Translations under genes and position numbers: made by a program
The notes under the pieces: generated by a model
Seen by the model: only the letters and a program-made list of their open reading frames with translations
What the model was told of the DNA's origin: nothing
The model's database searches: none
Assembly (NCBI RefSeq): GCF_037893015.1
Contig: NC_133660.1
Span: forward strand, 286,289,078 to 286,353,077
Length of the DNA stretch: 64,000 bases
From: Macrotis lagotis
Lineage: Eukaryota; Chordata; Mammalia; Peramelemorphia; Peramelidae
Reading direction: 5' to 3'
Shown here: positions 10,299 to 20,688 of the stretch, piece after piece
Position numbering within the stretch: the stretch's first letter is position 1
Layout of the letters: each line of letters opens with the position of its first letter

Positions 10299-10477
10299 AA
10301 CAATATACTTTTTTTTTTAGGTTTTTGCAAGGCAAACGGGGTTAAGTGGCTTTCCCAAGGCCACACAGCTAGGTAATTAATTATTTTAGTGTCTGAGACC
10401 GGATTTGAACCCAGGTACTCCTGACTCCAGGGCCGGTGCTTTATCCACTGAGCCATCTAGCCGCCCCAACAATATAC
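10299..10477 (-). mobile_element. WSINE1-like SINE with 10-bp target duplication
   Basis: Element about 10,309-10,467 in minus orientation with T9 tail, flanked by aacaatatac at 10,299-10,308 and 10,468-10,477. Little diverged. Confidence 0.92.
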
Positions 10478-11290
10478 CTTTGCAGAATGTTATCAGAGAC
10501 ATCTGGATCACCATCCAACAAGGTATTGAAGTTCAATCCCAGTTCCAGAAAAATGCTCTACGCCTTTGTGTCAGAACACCACTAATTTGTCCCCAACTGT
10601 ATACATTGGGACACTGGTTGTTTCTTTTATCTAAAGGGATTCACCTTACAGGGTCCTGACTCAAATAGTATTCTTGATTGGGTACATTGGCATCAAGGAA
10701 CAACAAACAACAAAACAAAGTCTAATTTCCACAATGTTCATAAGGATCATAGATTTAAGAGTTGGAAAAGACCCTTTCTAGTTCTAATATAAGGAAATGG
10801 AAACTCAGGAAGACTCAATGAATTGATAAGGTCATATAGCTACATGTGCCAGAACTGATATTTGAACCCATACCGTTGATTTCAAAGCCAGTAATCTTTC
10901 CATTATCATACTATTATGTCACCTGCTTTGTAGATTTAGAACCCCAGAGAAAAAAAGAACCCCAGAAACAGAATAATTAAGTTATTCAGTCATGCCCCAG
11001 AAGTGTAAGGGCAGAGAGTGGATTCCATCAGTCCCTGAGTTCAGAATGTGAACTTTCATGATTCTTTATGGCTTATTAAATTTCACTAAGTTTGAAGAAA
11101 ACATGGTAAAAGATTCTAATGCAGTTCACAATCCACATTCTGCTATTTGTACCTGAGAAGGAAAGACATAAACATACCCCTTTTTCCGGTGTTTGAATCC
11201 ATACTGAAACCCTCTTCGCTGTGGACTTATAACATTGGTAATGAAACCTCTCTGAATTGCACTCATCCAATCTGTAAGAAAGAAACAATA
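10478..11290. other. Intergenic sequence with one weak exon-like segment
   Basis: No gene recognised. A minus-strand segment at about 11,181-11,273 is bounded by acceptor-like 'tttctttcttacag' and donor-like 'AAAAGG|gtatgt' and is open in two frames, but I identify no family and no partner exons. Confidence 0.35.
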
Positions 11291-11299
11291 ACACCTGAC

Positions 11300-12075
11300 T
11301 TTAAAAAAATAATTGTTTAACATCATTTGTACAAAAATATTCATAGTAGCCCTGTTTGTGGTGGCAAAAAAATTGGAAATCAAGTAAATGTCCTTCAATT
11401 AGGGAAATTGCTTAGCAAACTGTGGTCTATGTATGTCCTGGAAAACTATTGTTCTATCAGAAACCAGGAGGGGGGCAGCTAGGTGGCGCAGTGGATAAAG
11501 CACCGGCCCTGGAGTCAGGAGTACCTGGGTTCAAATCCGGCCTCAGACACTTAATAATGACCTAGCTGTGTGGCCTTGGGCAAGCCACTTAACCCCATTT
11601 GCCTTGCAAAAAAAAAAGAAACCAGGAGGGATGGGAATTCAGGGAAGCCTGGAGGGATTTGCATGAACTGATGCTGAGTGAGATGAGCAGAACCAGAAAA
11701 ACACTGTACACCCTAACAGCAACATGGGGGAGATGATCAACCTTGATGGACTCACTCATTCCATCAGTGAAACAATCAGGGACAATTTGGGGCTGTCTGT
11801 GATGGAGAATACTGGCTGTATCCAGATCAAGAGCCGTGGAGTTTGAACAAAGTTCAAGGACTCTTCCCTTTAATTTAGAAAAAAAAACCCAGATATTGTC
11901 TGATCTTGTTATTTCTTACACTTTTTGTGTCTTCCTTAAGGATCTGATTTCTCTCTCATCACACTCAATTTGGATCAATGTACAACATGGAAACAAATTG
12001 CTTTCTGTGCAGGGAGGGAAGTAAGATGGGGGGAGGGGATTGTAAAACTCAAGAAAAAATGAAAAAAGAAAAAAA
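11300..12075 (+). mobile_element. L1 3' fragment interrupted by a SINE
   Basis: 'catttgtacaaaaatattca' through 'ctgatgctgagtgagatgag' and 'gtaaaactcaagaaaaaat' to an A-rich end: the same 3' segment as the L1 at 4.9-5.6 kb. A SINE sits at 11,474-11,620. Confidence 0.82.
11471..11622 (+). mobile_element. WSINE1-like SINE nested in L1
   Basis: Near-consensus copy (head 'gggcagctaggtggcgcagt', A10 tail). The host sequence 'agaaaccaggaggg' is repeated on both sides. It is among the least diverged copies in the window. Confidence 0.93.
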
Positions 12076-12077
12076 AG

Positions 12078-12360
12078 ACCATGACATCAGGGAAGTGATG
12101 CCATGGCAAGCATGTGAATTGGATTGGAGTGAGGGGATGCTGTGCTAAGTCACTAGCCTCACTTTCTCCTCAAGAACCTTCTGGATCCAGTGGCCAGATA
12201 TGGATTGGGGTAACAGGAGATGGCCCTGGAGGCAATCAGAGCGAAGTGACTTACCAAAGGTCACACAACTATTAAGTGTCAACTATCTGAAGTCAAATTT
12301 GAACTCAGGTCCTCCTGATCAGGGCTTGTGCTTTATCCATTGCATTCACCTAACATAGTA
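12078..12360 (+). mobile_element. MAR1-like SINE
   Basis: Starts 'gaccatgacatcagggaagt', continues 'gtgaattggattggagtgag' and 'gatccagtggccagatatgg', and ends with a CORE-like 'gtcctcctgatcagggcttg'. The same order recurs at 27.2, 40.1, 43.4, 45.4 kb and inverted at 16.5 and 46.7 kb, so this is a real family. The MAR1 name is from memory. Confidence 0.65.
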
Positions 12361-12995
12361 AATAGAGGGTCAGTCATATCCAAAAAGACCTGAGTTCAAG
12401 TTATGCTTCTGACACAAATTGACAGAATGACTCTATTTAAGCAATGTATCCCCTTAGGGCAATATGGAGCTCTGAAAGTTGTAGAGAGGGTCGCAACCTG
12501 CATTGGTAGAAGTTTCCTCATCTGAGATCCAGGCTCTCTCCCTATTTATGGACCACTGTGACTCTTTTCTATATTTGCTGAATTTTTTCTAGGATAAAGT
12601 ATAGGTTGTATGGTTGCCCTGAATATTGTTACAAGAGCCATCGTGATCCTTTTGCTGACATTTGTGAAGATCTAAGTACTGGTTCTATTTGGTCTATAAC
12701 CTGAAATTTCACAAGAGAAATTCCTGGAAGGGAAAATAAGTCAGAGATAAAAAGAGTTGAGCCTTAAGATTGTCCCCCAAGATTCTTGGAAGCCAAGAGG
12801 AGAACTTCAGACAAAGATGTCTAGAAAAAAAATTGAGGAGAAAGAGATGGATGGTAGGGAAAGCCAGTGTTTACCTACAGGGAAACAGACTGGGGCTCAA
12901 TACGGCTAGGTTGCAGCCAATAGTCCAGTTTGGTTGCGATGTTGGGCACGCAAAGGGGTATGATGTGAAATATGGGGGAAAGTAAATGATAGCTG

Positions 12996-13145
12996 AGGCA
13001 GCTAGGTGGCTGGAGCACTGGCCCTGGAGTCAGGAGGATCTGAGTTCAGATCTATCCTCAGACACTTAATAATTACCTTACTGTGTGGCCTTGGGCAAGT
13101 CACTTAACCCCATTGCCTTGCAAAAACCAAAGGGGGGAAAAAAAA
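12996..13145 (+). mobile_element. WSINE1-like SINE with internal deletion
   Basis: Head 'gaggcagctaggtggctgg' lacks the usual 'cgcagtggataga' stretch. The rest of the body and the tail are present. Confidence 0.85.
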
Positions 13146-14770
13146 GAAAGTAGATAATAGAGGACTTGTGAGGTTCTTAAATCAGTGGAATCAAAAAGTA
13201 TCCACTGAAGGTGTTTTGACCAGGAGAGTGTTTGGGTCAACCCATTAGGGAGATGATGTTCTTCAAGTAAGAAAAATAGAGTGGTTTGTTGCCTCAACAT
13301 CAGGCCTTAAGATTGAAGGGATTCTCTAGGTCCTTTGCTGAAGTGGGAGTAGCTACTTGCCCCATGGTTTGCACTCTGTGATCCTTTGTTCGGGTTTGGG
13401 CACCTTCCACTGATACAGAAGAGATGCTGAGGGTGGTAAGGGAAGGAGAGATGATAGCCACAGATGGGACTGACTGTACTGCATCTGGGGGAGACCTGCA
13501 GGAAGCTGTTTGTAGGGGACTCACCCATAAAGAGGTAAGTAGGGTGTGACCTTGCAATTTCTCTCCATGCACTTGGAAATGGCCCAGATTTGGGGAGTTC
13601 AAGTTTATTACTGTTCTGGCTAAGTAATCAGGCCTCATTGAACACACACACACAGAGTCAACAGTTGAAATGCTGAGCGCTTATAGAAACCTCTTTGTGT
13701 ACAAATGCTTCCCCATAATCCGGAGTGTCCTAATTACAGCTGATTCTAATCCATTTACTGAAGACTTAGATACCTCCAAGACACACGAGCTATTGGGGTA
13801 TTTCCTTAAAAACAGACTAAAGCCTCCTTCCTAGGTCAAGCTGTCCCTACAGCTACTGAAGGCATCACTGGAAAGGTCCAACTAGGTAGGGTTATTCCGA
13901 GATGACATCCCTTCATCTGGCAGGTCCACAAGGCTGGCCCCTGGCAAGGGGGAGGTATAGATGATGTGTGCCTTAGTGTCTCTGCTCTGCTCAATTCAAC
14001 ATTTTTTTAACACATTTTAAGGATGAGGCAAAGAACTAGTCCCTTGGAACTATTCTTTGGTGTCTGTTGATGGTTGCACTGCTCTCTTAGGAACTCATAT
14101 TGGGAATGATATATGGATTGGAGCATGTTACTGTTTCTCCTTTGTGTTTCCTGCTTTATGGAATCAACAGAGTCCAGATCATCTTAGGGACATCCAGATC
14201 CCAAAGAGAAGAGAAACAAGATTTTTCTTTATATCTGGCTTCTCATGCTCACACTCAGGAACAGAAAAAAATTCGAGGGGAAAATTCATGCAGCAAAGCT
14301 TTGGGATGGCTCATATGTAGGGTATTCCCTGAAAGTGATTAACAGTTTCTTCTAGAAAAGATATTTGATGTAGAAAATATATCAAATATGGAATTGATAG
14401 GTATTTCCTTTAGAAAAACAGACAGCTCATAAAGGGTGGATCAAATATCTTGACTATAAAAATATGAATATATTGATTAATGCTGGTCACTCTGTGGCCA
14501 GCAAAATGATCTCAATGGGTTCTTCCCCTTGTACCTTTAGGAAAGAAGCTTGGTTCCTGCTCCTCTCTGTTAGACCATCACCCATTTGGACCATTGGGAG
14601 TGTGACTCCAATGGAAGGAACCTCAGGGTGCAAGCAGTCTAGAAGTTTGGGCAATGATAGAAACACAGGTTCTTTTCAGAGTCTGACTTTGTTTTTTGAA
14701 AACTCAGCCTGTCTCTTCTTCAGAGTTCCTCTCTTCTTCCTGTCCAGGTGGGATGGGCTCTGTCTCTCTT
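13146..14770. other. Intergenic sequence, no gene recognised
   Basis: A minus-strand Ser/Thr-rich frame at about 13.3-13.65 kb and a plus-strand frame at 14.06-14.34 kb have no recognisable domain and no convincing exon boundaries. A short CA run lies near 13,643. Confidence 0.4.
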
Positions 14771-14954
14771 AGAATTAATCCAGGATGGGCGGCTAGGTGG
14801 CGCAGTGGATAGAGCACCAGGCCCTGGAGTCAGGAGGACCTGGGTTCAAATCCGACCTCAGACACTTCATAATGACCTAGCTGTGTGGCCTTGGGCAAGC
14901 CACTTAACCCCATTGCCTTGAAAAATCTAAAGAAAAAAAAGAATTAATCCAGGA
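14771..14954 (+). mobile_element. WSINE1-like SINE sharing a target duplication with a neighbouring L1
   Basis: SINE body about 14,786-14,939. The 15-mer agaattaatccagga occurs at 14,771-14,785, 14,940-14,954 and again at 15,543-15,557 after the adjacent L1. The simplest history is an L1 insertion that made the first duplication, then a SINE insertion into the same site. Confidence 0.93.
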
Positions 14955-15542
14955 GGGGACTTCCATGAACTGATGCTGGAGAAGATGAGCAGAACCAGAA
15001 GCTTATACAACGAACAACGGCATAGGGTGATGGTCAACTACTGTGGACCTCTCATTTCAGCAGAACAATCATCAAAGCCAATTTTAAAAGACTCGGGATG
15101 GAAGATAAGCATCCACATCCAGAGAAGGAAGTGTAGAGGTTAAATGAAGACCAACACTTATTAACTCCAGTTTTTAAAAGTTGTCATATGTAGTGGGCCA
15201 TTTTGTTATCTCTAATGTTTTCTTTCTTCCTTTTAAATATGATTCTTCTCTCGCAATACATTCCATTTTGATGTTTAGCTTGGTTACAAATGTAAGACCC
15301 TTATCAGGTTGTCTCCTGCCAGGGGGAGGGGGCAGGAAAGGAGGGAGGGAGGGAGAAAAATTGTAAAACTCAAAGCCTTACCAAAAAAAGATGGATGAAA
15401 ACTAACATTGTGTGTAGTTGGTAAAATAAATGAAATACTTATTAAAAAATAAAATAAGTATAAAATAAAATTTAAAAATATTTTTAAAAATTAAAAAATA
15501 AGTAAAAACAAGAACAAGGGGGTTTTGTAACTTAAAAAAAAA
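14955..15542 (+). mobile_element. L1 3' end flanked by target duplication
   Basis: 'ccatgaactgatgctggaga' to 'gtaaaactcaaagccttacc' followed by an AT-rich, A-terminated tail. It is flanked by agaattaatccagga on both sides. About 590 bp, severely 5'-truncated. Confidence 0.85.
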
Positions 15543-15559
15543 AGAATTAATCCAGGAGG

Positions 15560-15790
15560 AGAAAGAGTGAGATAGTGGAACGAGTCTGGGATTTGGAGGT
15601 TAGAATTTCACTTCTGGCCCTTACAAGCTCTGTGACCCTAGACAAATCTAGGGTTTTTGTCATATCTTTGCTCCATGCTCCATGAAAATAGCTTCTATTT
15701 CTGCCATTGTAATTGGGTTCATGGATAGCTGCTTTGATAACTCTCATCAGGGAATCACTCACCAGCACATCTGGTCTCTTCATCCAATGC
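15560..15790. repeat. MIR/MON1-like remnant
   Basis: Fragments such as 'tctgggatttggaggtt' and 'ctgtgaccctagacaaat' suggest an old CORE-SINE. Boundaries are uncertain. Confidence 0.35.
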
Positions 15791-16424
15791 TGACACCAGA
15801 TGGTCTCGCATCCAATGGCATCTGCTTCCTTAGAGGACAGGTAGCCCCCTCCTCTTTGGAATGTTTCTCCACCACTTTGGAAAGGGCTTTTGATTATTAT
15901 TTTTTTTTAGCTCCCAGTGCTCTCCCTTTCGCCTTTGTGCAATATTCTTTCACCTTCAGCAAACTTCCCATCCTAGATTGTCCTCCTCTGACTGAAGAGT
16001 CCCTAGCCTGGACTGCCATGTCATGAGGACTTCCATTTATATATATTTATTTGACTTTTCACTCAAATCTCTCTTCGCATTTCCTCACTAACAGCCTTAG
16101 CATTATAGGGCACTCCCTTCTTCTGCCCTCCCCTTTATAGGGTGTCTTCTATTAGAATGCTCCTGGAGACCATTGTCTTTTATGTATTTGTCACCCTAGT
16201 GCCTAGCTGACAGTGAGGGCTTAATAAATGTTCTGTCTATCCATCCATTCATCTCCAACAACCCTTTATATATCCATCACTATCATCTATCCATTCCTCC
16301 ACTGATTTATCCATCAATCTTTTATCTATCTCTCATTATCTATTACTCTATCATCTATCAATCTATATACCTATTAATTGATCAGCTCTCATCCAAACTT
16401 TCTCTCTCTCTCTCTCTCATCTAG
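15791..16424. other. Intergenic sequence with L2-like and ATC-rich stretches
   Basis: 'ccctagtgcctagctgacag' followed by 'ggcttaataaatg' near 16,190-16,235 resembles an L2 3' end. Then comes a degenerate (ATCT)-rich stretch to about 16,385 and a short (CT)n at 16,401-16,420. Confidence 0.5.
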
Positions 16425-16720
16425 GTAACTAGGTGGTGCAGTGAATAGAGTCAGGAGGATGAGAACTCAAATCCCATCTCAGACACTTGACAAGTACCAG
16501 CTGTGTGACCTTGGACAAGTCACTTCCCCCTGACTGCCTTGCATCCAGAACTATCTCCAGTTGTGTTGATTCCTGTCTGGCCACTGGACCCAGATGGTTC
16601 TGGAGGACAAAGCGAAGCTGGAGACTTACACAACCCCCCCTCACTCAAATCCAGTTCCTGAGTTTATCATGGTATCACTTCCCTGATGTCAATTTTCTTC
16701 TTCCAGAATGGAGGACAAAC
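16425..16720 (-). mobile_element. MAR1-like SINE, inverted
   Basis: Reverse order of the family: 'gaatagagtcaggaggatg', 'ggccactggacccagatgg', 'atcatggtatcacttccctga' near the far end. Confidence 0.6.
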
Positions 16721-17755
16721 ATCATTTGCTGAACCAATCTTAGTGATAACAAATCTGTAATTCATTAATTCCTGAAAATTCAACCTTGTTTTATGAATGA
16801 GGTTTGTGAAAGAGCGGACAATTTCATGGGTTGTGGGTGTAGGATCAAGAAGAAGAAGCTAAACCCCCACAGAAGGTTCCAAGGGCCAGGAGCTGAGGAA
16901 ACTCAGGGCAATAGGAGGACCAGGCTAAAAAGCATGTGGGTTGGGCTCTCTCTAGTGGGCAGTTGTGATACTGAAGCCATTGGGAAAGTCAGCCCTCGGA
17001 CAGGGAGAGCCAGTCAAGCCGAGGAAGTCACTTTGTGGGTAAATCAGGCTGCCCAGTCCCTACCCTGGCTTCACCTGCCGATGGATGAGTGAACCCTCTT
17101 TGTCTTGATGCAAGTAACCAATGCACAGGTCAACTCCCTTCAACACTTTCCTGGACATGGCATTCCCAATTCAACCCAAATTCTTTGCAGTCCATTGACC
17201 ACTTTAAATCCACCCGATAGAATTGTCTGTTTTGTGTAAGAATAACACAAGCAACTTTGTCACAAGTTTTGCTGAAGTCCAGGAAGGGATGACAGTGATT
17301 CTCAAAAAGCTGGAGGCACCTTATTCCAGAACATCAGAGCAGTGAGGGACTCCAGGGCCAAGAATGCTAGATGTAGAAGAGAGTGGTCATTTGGACCAAG
17401 CTACTCTTACAGATGGGATAACTTGAGTCGTATTCTAGGATCAGGTCCATGACTTCTGTCCTGAGAGGAGCAGGAACCAGGAAGGGTTAGCTCTTTATTG
17501 GGGTATGATAGACAGACTTATATAGGCATGATCAGGAACAAACTCAGCAAGCTACACATTTATTGAACTATTTCATATACATCTGCTATTTTTAAGTCTC
17601 CCAGTATCTGTGGATAACTCAATCAATAATTATTCATTTATGTGGGGCAGGTCTTTCTACCAGTAGGTCGAAGTAGTTACTCATGTTTTCAGAACTGTTG
17701 CTCATGCACACACACTGACTGATGTCTGAGGTTTAAATTTTTCTTTAAACTAACT
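16721..17755. other. Intergenic sequence, possible CR1/L3 trace
   Basis: 'acaagttttgctgaagtccagg' near 17,260-17,285 resembles a CR1/L3 phrase. Nothing else was identified. Confidence 0.35.
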
Positions 17756-17759
17756 TATC

Positions 17760-18000
17760 ACTATGGATAGAGCAGATGGGGAGCAGTGGATAGACCCCAG
17801 GTCAAAAGGACCCGAGCTCAGATTCAACCTAATACATTTATTAGTTGTGCGACCCTGAGCAAGTCACTTCACCCTGTTTGCCTCAGAGTCTTCCATTTAT
17901 AAAATGAGCTGGAGAAGGAAACAGCAAACTCCTCTAGTATCTTTGCCAAGAAAACCCCAATTGGGCTCATGGAGAGTTGGACAAGACTGTACAAGAGGTT
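17760..18000 (+). mobile_element. MON1-like (MIR-related) SINE
   Basis: 'ggagcagtggatagacccc', 'gaccctgagcaagtcacttc', 'ataaaatgagctggagaagg', 'tatctttgccaagaaaacccc' and 'gagttggacaagactg' in order. This is the extended CORE-SINE arrangement known from marsupials. Confidence 0.65.
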
Positions 18001-18109
18001 GTGCATGGAATACCAAACACAAATCAGAAAAGAATGGAATGAGAACAAAGAAGGTCCCATATTCCACAAAAACTTTCTGCCTTTTCAGATCAGGATCTTG
18101 AAGATTTAA

Positions 18110-19265
18110 TGGCCCAAAGACTCTAGCTTCTGGGATAATCACAATTTGGCAAAAACCGATAGGACCCACATCTTGCACCCTATACCGAGATATCACTAAA
18201 CGGGGGACAGGATTTAGACATAAAAGGTCATGTCATAAGCCAATTAGGATCATAAAGAATAGTTTATCTATCAGATCTATGGAGAGAATTTATAACCAAA
18301 TGAGATAATTTTGATTAAACTGAAGTTTTTGCACCAACAAAAACAATGCCACCAAGACAAAGTAAGATGGTTAACAATTTTTTTCAGCCGGTGTTTCTGA
18401 TAAAGGCCTTATTTCTAAAGCAGAGAACTGAAAGACAAGTCAAAGAGTATAAAGCAGTTTTCAGATGAAGAAATTAAAGCTATCTATAGACATATGAAAA
18501 AATGCAAATTAAAACAACCAAGGCACCTCACACCTCTCGATTGGCCAATATTTCAGAAAAGGGAAATGGAAGGGATGTGGTTCAACTGGTATATCACACT
18601 ACATTGCTGGGAGTGTGAACTGATCCTTTCTGGAGAGCAATCTGGACCAACACCCAAAAGACAGTAGAACTGTGCGTACCCTTTAATCCAGGTCTGTGAC
18701 CCAGAGGTTAAAAGGGGGAAAAAACAGACAAGTACAAAAACATTTAAAGCAGAACTTTTTGTAATGGCAAAGAACTGGACATCGAAGGGATATTCACTCA
18801 CCAATTGAGGAATGACTGAACACATCGTGGTATGAGATGTGACATCACATGAACTGCTGCCGAGTGAAGTGAGCAGCACCAGAACACGGTACACATGATA
18901 GCAATGTTGTGACCAATTATTCGATTTCCCCCCTTAGCAATACAATGATTCCAAAAGACTTGTGATGAGAAATGCCAACCACACCCAGCCCATGGAGGCT
19001 GAATGCAGATCAAAGCATACCATTTGCATGGATTTTTCATTTCTTGTGATTTTTTCCCTTCTGTTGTTTCTTCTTCCACAACAAGCTAATGTGGAAATGT
19101 TTACATGATTGCACACATCTAACCTCTATCAGATTGCTTGGGCAGAGGGCCTGAGAGAAAGGGAAGATGAACAAGTCTGCAACACGAAATCTTATACAAA
19201 ATGAATTTTGAAAACCGTTACACAAAATTGGCAAAAATAAACATTTACCAAAAAATATTTAGAAC
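18110..19265 (+). mobile_element. L1 ORF2 3' portion plus 3' UTR
   Basis: Longest single L1 run near INCENP. It follows ORF2 from 'tagcttctgggataatcac' through 'ttttcagatgaagaaattaaag' and 'caaagaactggac' to the 3' UTR 'ctctatcagattgcttgg' and a terminal 'aaaaataaacatttacc'. Multiple stops and indels: dead. Confidence 0.82.
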
Positions 19266-19539
19266 TATTAAAAAGAATTTAATGGGATCACAGAACCAGA
19301 GCTATAAGGGACTTCAGAAGTTCTCTGGTCCGGTCCCCTCATTTTACATATGGGGAAACTGAGTCCAAGAGGTGATATTTAATGTCTCAAGACATAGGCA
19401 GCCAGCAGCATCTGGTCTGGTACTTGGCAGATAAAAGCTAGGTGCTATGATGCCCATTTTACAAAAGTGGAGGTTCAGATCAAGAGACTTGCCCAGGGTC
19501 ACCCAGCTAGTGTGCATCTGCAGCTTGGAGTCCATTAGA

Positions 19540-19720
19540 CTTCCGTTCCAACCCTGCCTCAGCCATGTACTCGTGTAAGTGGCTCTGGGCAGGTCACTTC
19601 ACTGCTGCCTGCCTTGGTTTCCTCATCTGAAACAAGGGGATCGTGACAGCTCCCACTCCTCCAGGATGTGGTGAGGATACAATGAGACAACCTTTGCCAG
19701 CAACATAAAGACTGGAGCTG
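19540..19720 (+). repeat. MIR-like SINE
   Basis: 'ctctgggcaggtcacttcac', 'cttggtttcctcatctgaaa' and 'gtggtgaggatacaatgaga' in the order of mammalian MIR. Confidence 0.65.
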
Positions 19721-20119
19721 CTCTAAGTGTTCCTGTCATTGAGGTTGGGGGTATTTACCCCTCCCCTGACAGCACACAGGGCACTGCTAAGTTTAGATGC
19801 TGCAGCCAGATGCCGGCTCCTTGGGATCCAGGCTCTCGACAAGATGCAAAGAGGTTCTGCCCATCCCACTGAACCTGGGTGCCCACTTACCCTGTGGCCA
19901 ATTCTAGGCCCCTCAGACATACACACAGCCCAGCTTGGGCCAGAGGAGCCTTAGACCATAGGATAGGGAGAGCAGAGTTGGGAGGGGTCTTAGGACACAG
20001 ATCAGAAAGGCAGAGTTGGACAGAGGCGGTGGTCTCACCCCATGTCCCAGCCAGGCCAGACTTCAGAGCTCCTGGATTGAGTCCCAAGCCCTTTCCCGAC
20101 AGCAAGAAGTCCACATCAC

Positions 20120-20473
20120 ACCCCAGGGAATACATTTTATTAATCTACCCTTAAAACCTCCGACGGCTGCCTGGAGCTAGCCATCTTGCATTTCAGGACA
20201 GGAGGGGGGCTGCTGGCTTGGCCAGGTGGGCACTGTTGAGCCTCGCTCTTCCTCGAGCTCACCCACAGCTACTCAGGGTCTCAGTCTCTGCTGCCCCAAG
20301 GCCCAGCTCCCCCTGCGGCCAGGCAGCCCTGGTTCCAGAAAGGCCTTTGGCTCCAAGCTCACCTTTTGTTTGCCTACACTAAAAAAAAAAAACAAAACAC
20401 CTCATTCTTAAAGAAAACATATACAGTCACTTTGAATCCATAGGACAGCCAAGGGGGTTGCCCTACCCCCTAC
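20120..20473 (-). other. INCENP: INCENP 3' UTR
   Basis: About 350 nt from the TAA at 20,474 to the expected cleavage site. AATAAA, read on the minus strand, lies at 20,136-20,141. The UTR carries a short A-rich run near 20,380-20,395 (plus-strand sense) and no recent repeat. Confidence 0.7.
20136..20141 (-). promoter_or_regulatory. INCENP: INCENP polyadenylation signal
   Basis: TTTATT on plus, AATAAA on minus, about 335 nt past the stop codon. It is the first canonical signal downstream. Confidence 0.7.
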
Positions 20474-20688
20474 TTAGGTCTTCTTCAGGCCATAGGGCAG
20501 GCCCACAAAGGGCCTGGACCCTGGAAGTGGCGGGGAATGCCAGACAGCAGAGCTGGTGCGCTTGTGGTAACGCGGTTTACTCTTGTTGAAAATGTCCTCA
20601 AGCCTCGGACTGAGGATGGTCCCGAAGAGCTGGTCGATGTCAGGTGGTTGGTAGTACTGGCGGATGACGGCCTGGCTGAGCTGTGTCC
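20474..20688 (-). CDS. INCENP: INCENP last exon: IN-box second half, TSS motif, stop
   Basis: Acceptor 'cctgccctag'. Encodes G801-T871. It carries the Aurora B-binding helix (F834 in [14 protein letters not shown]) and the KRTSSAV motif whose serines are phosphorylated by Aurora B. It ends GLKKT-stop, where human ends with KKH. Confidence 0.96.

Noticed and set aside
10478-10540. Plus-strand exon encoding NVIRDIWITIQQ as another secretoglobin exon
   Set aside because: The 'tttgcag' and 'AAG|gtattg' borders are weak and no compatible partner exons or signal-peptide exon were found on the plus strand.
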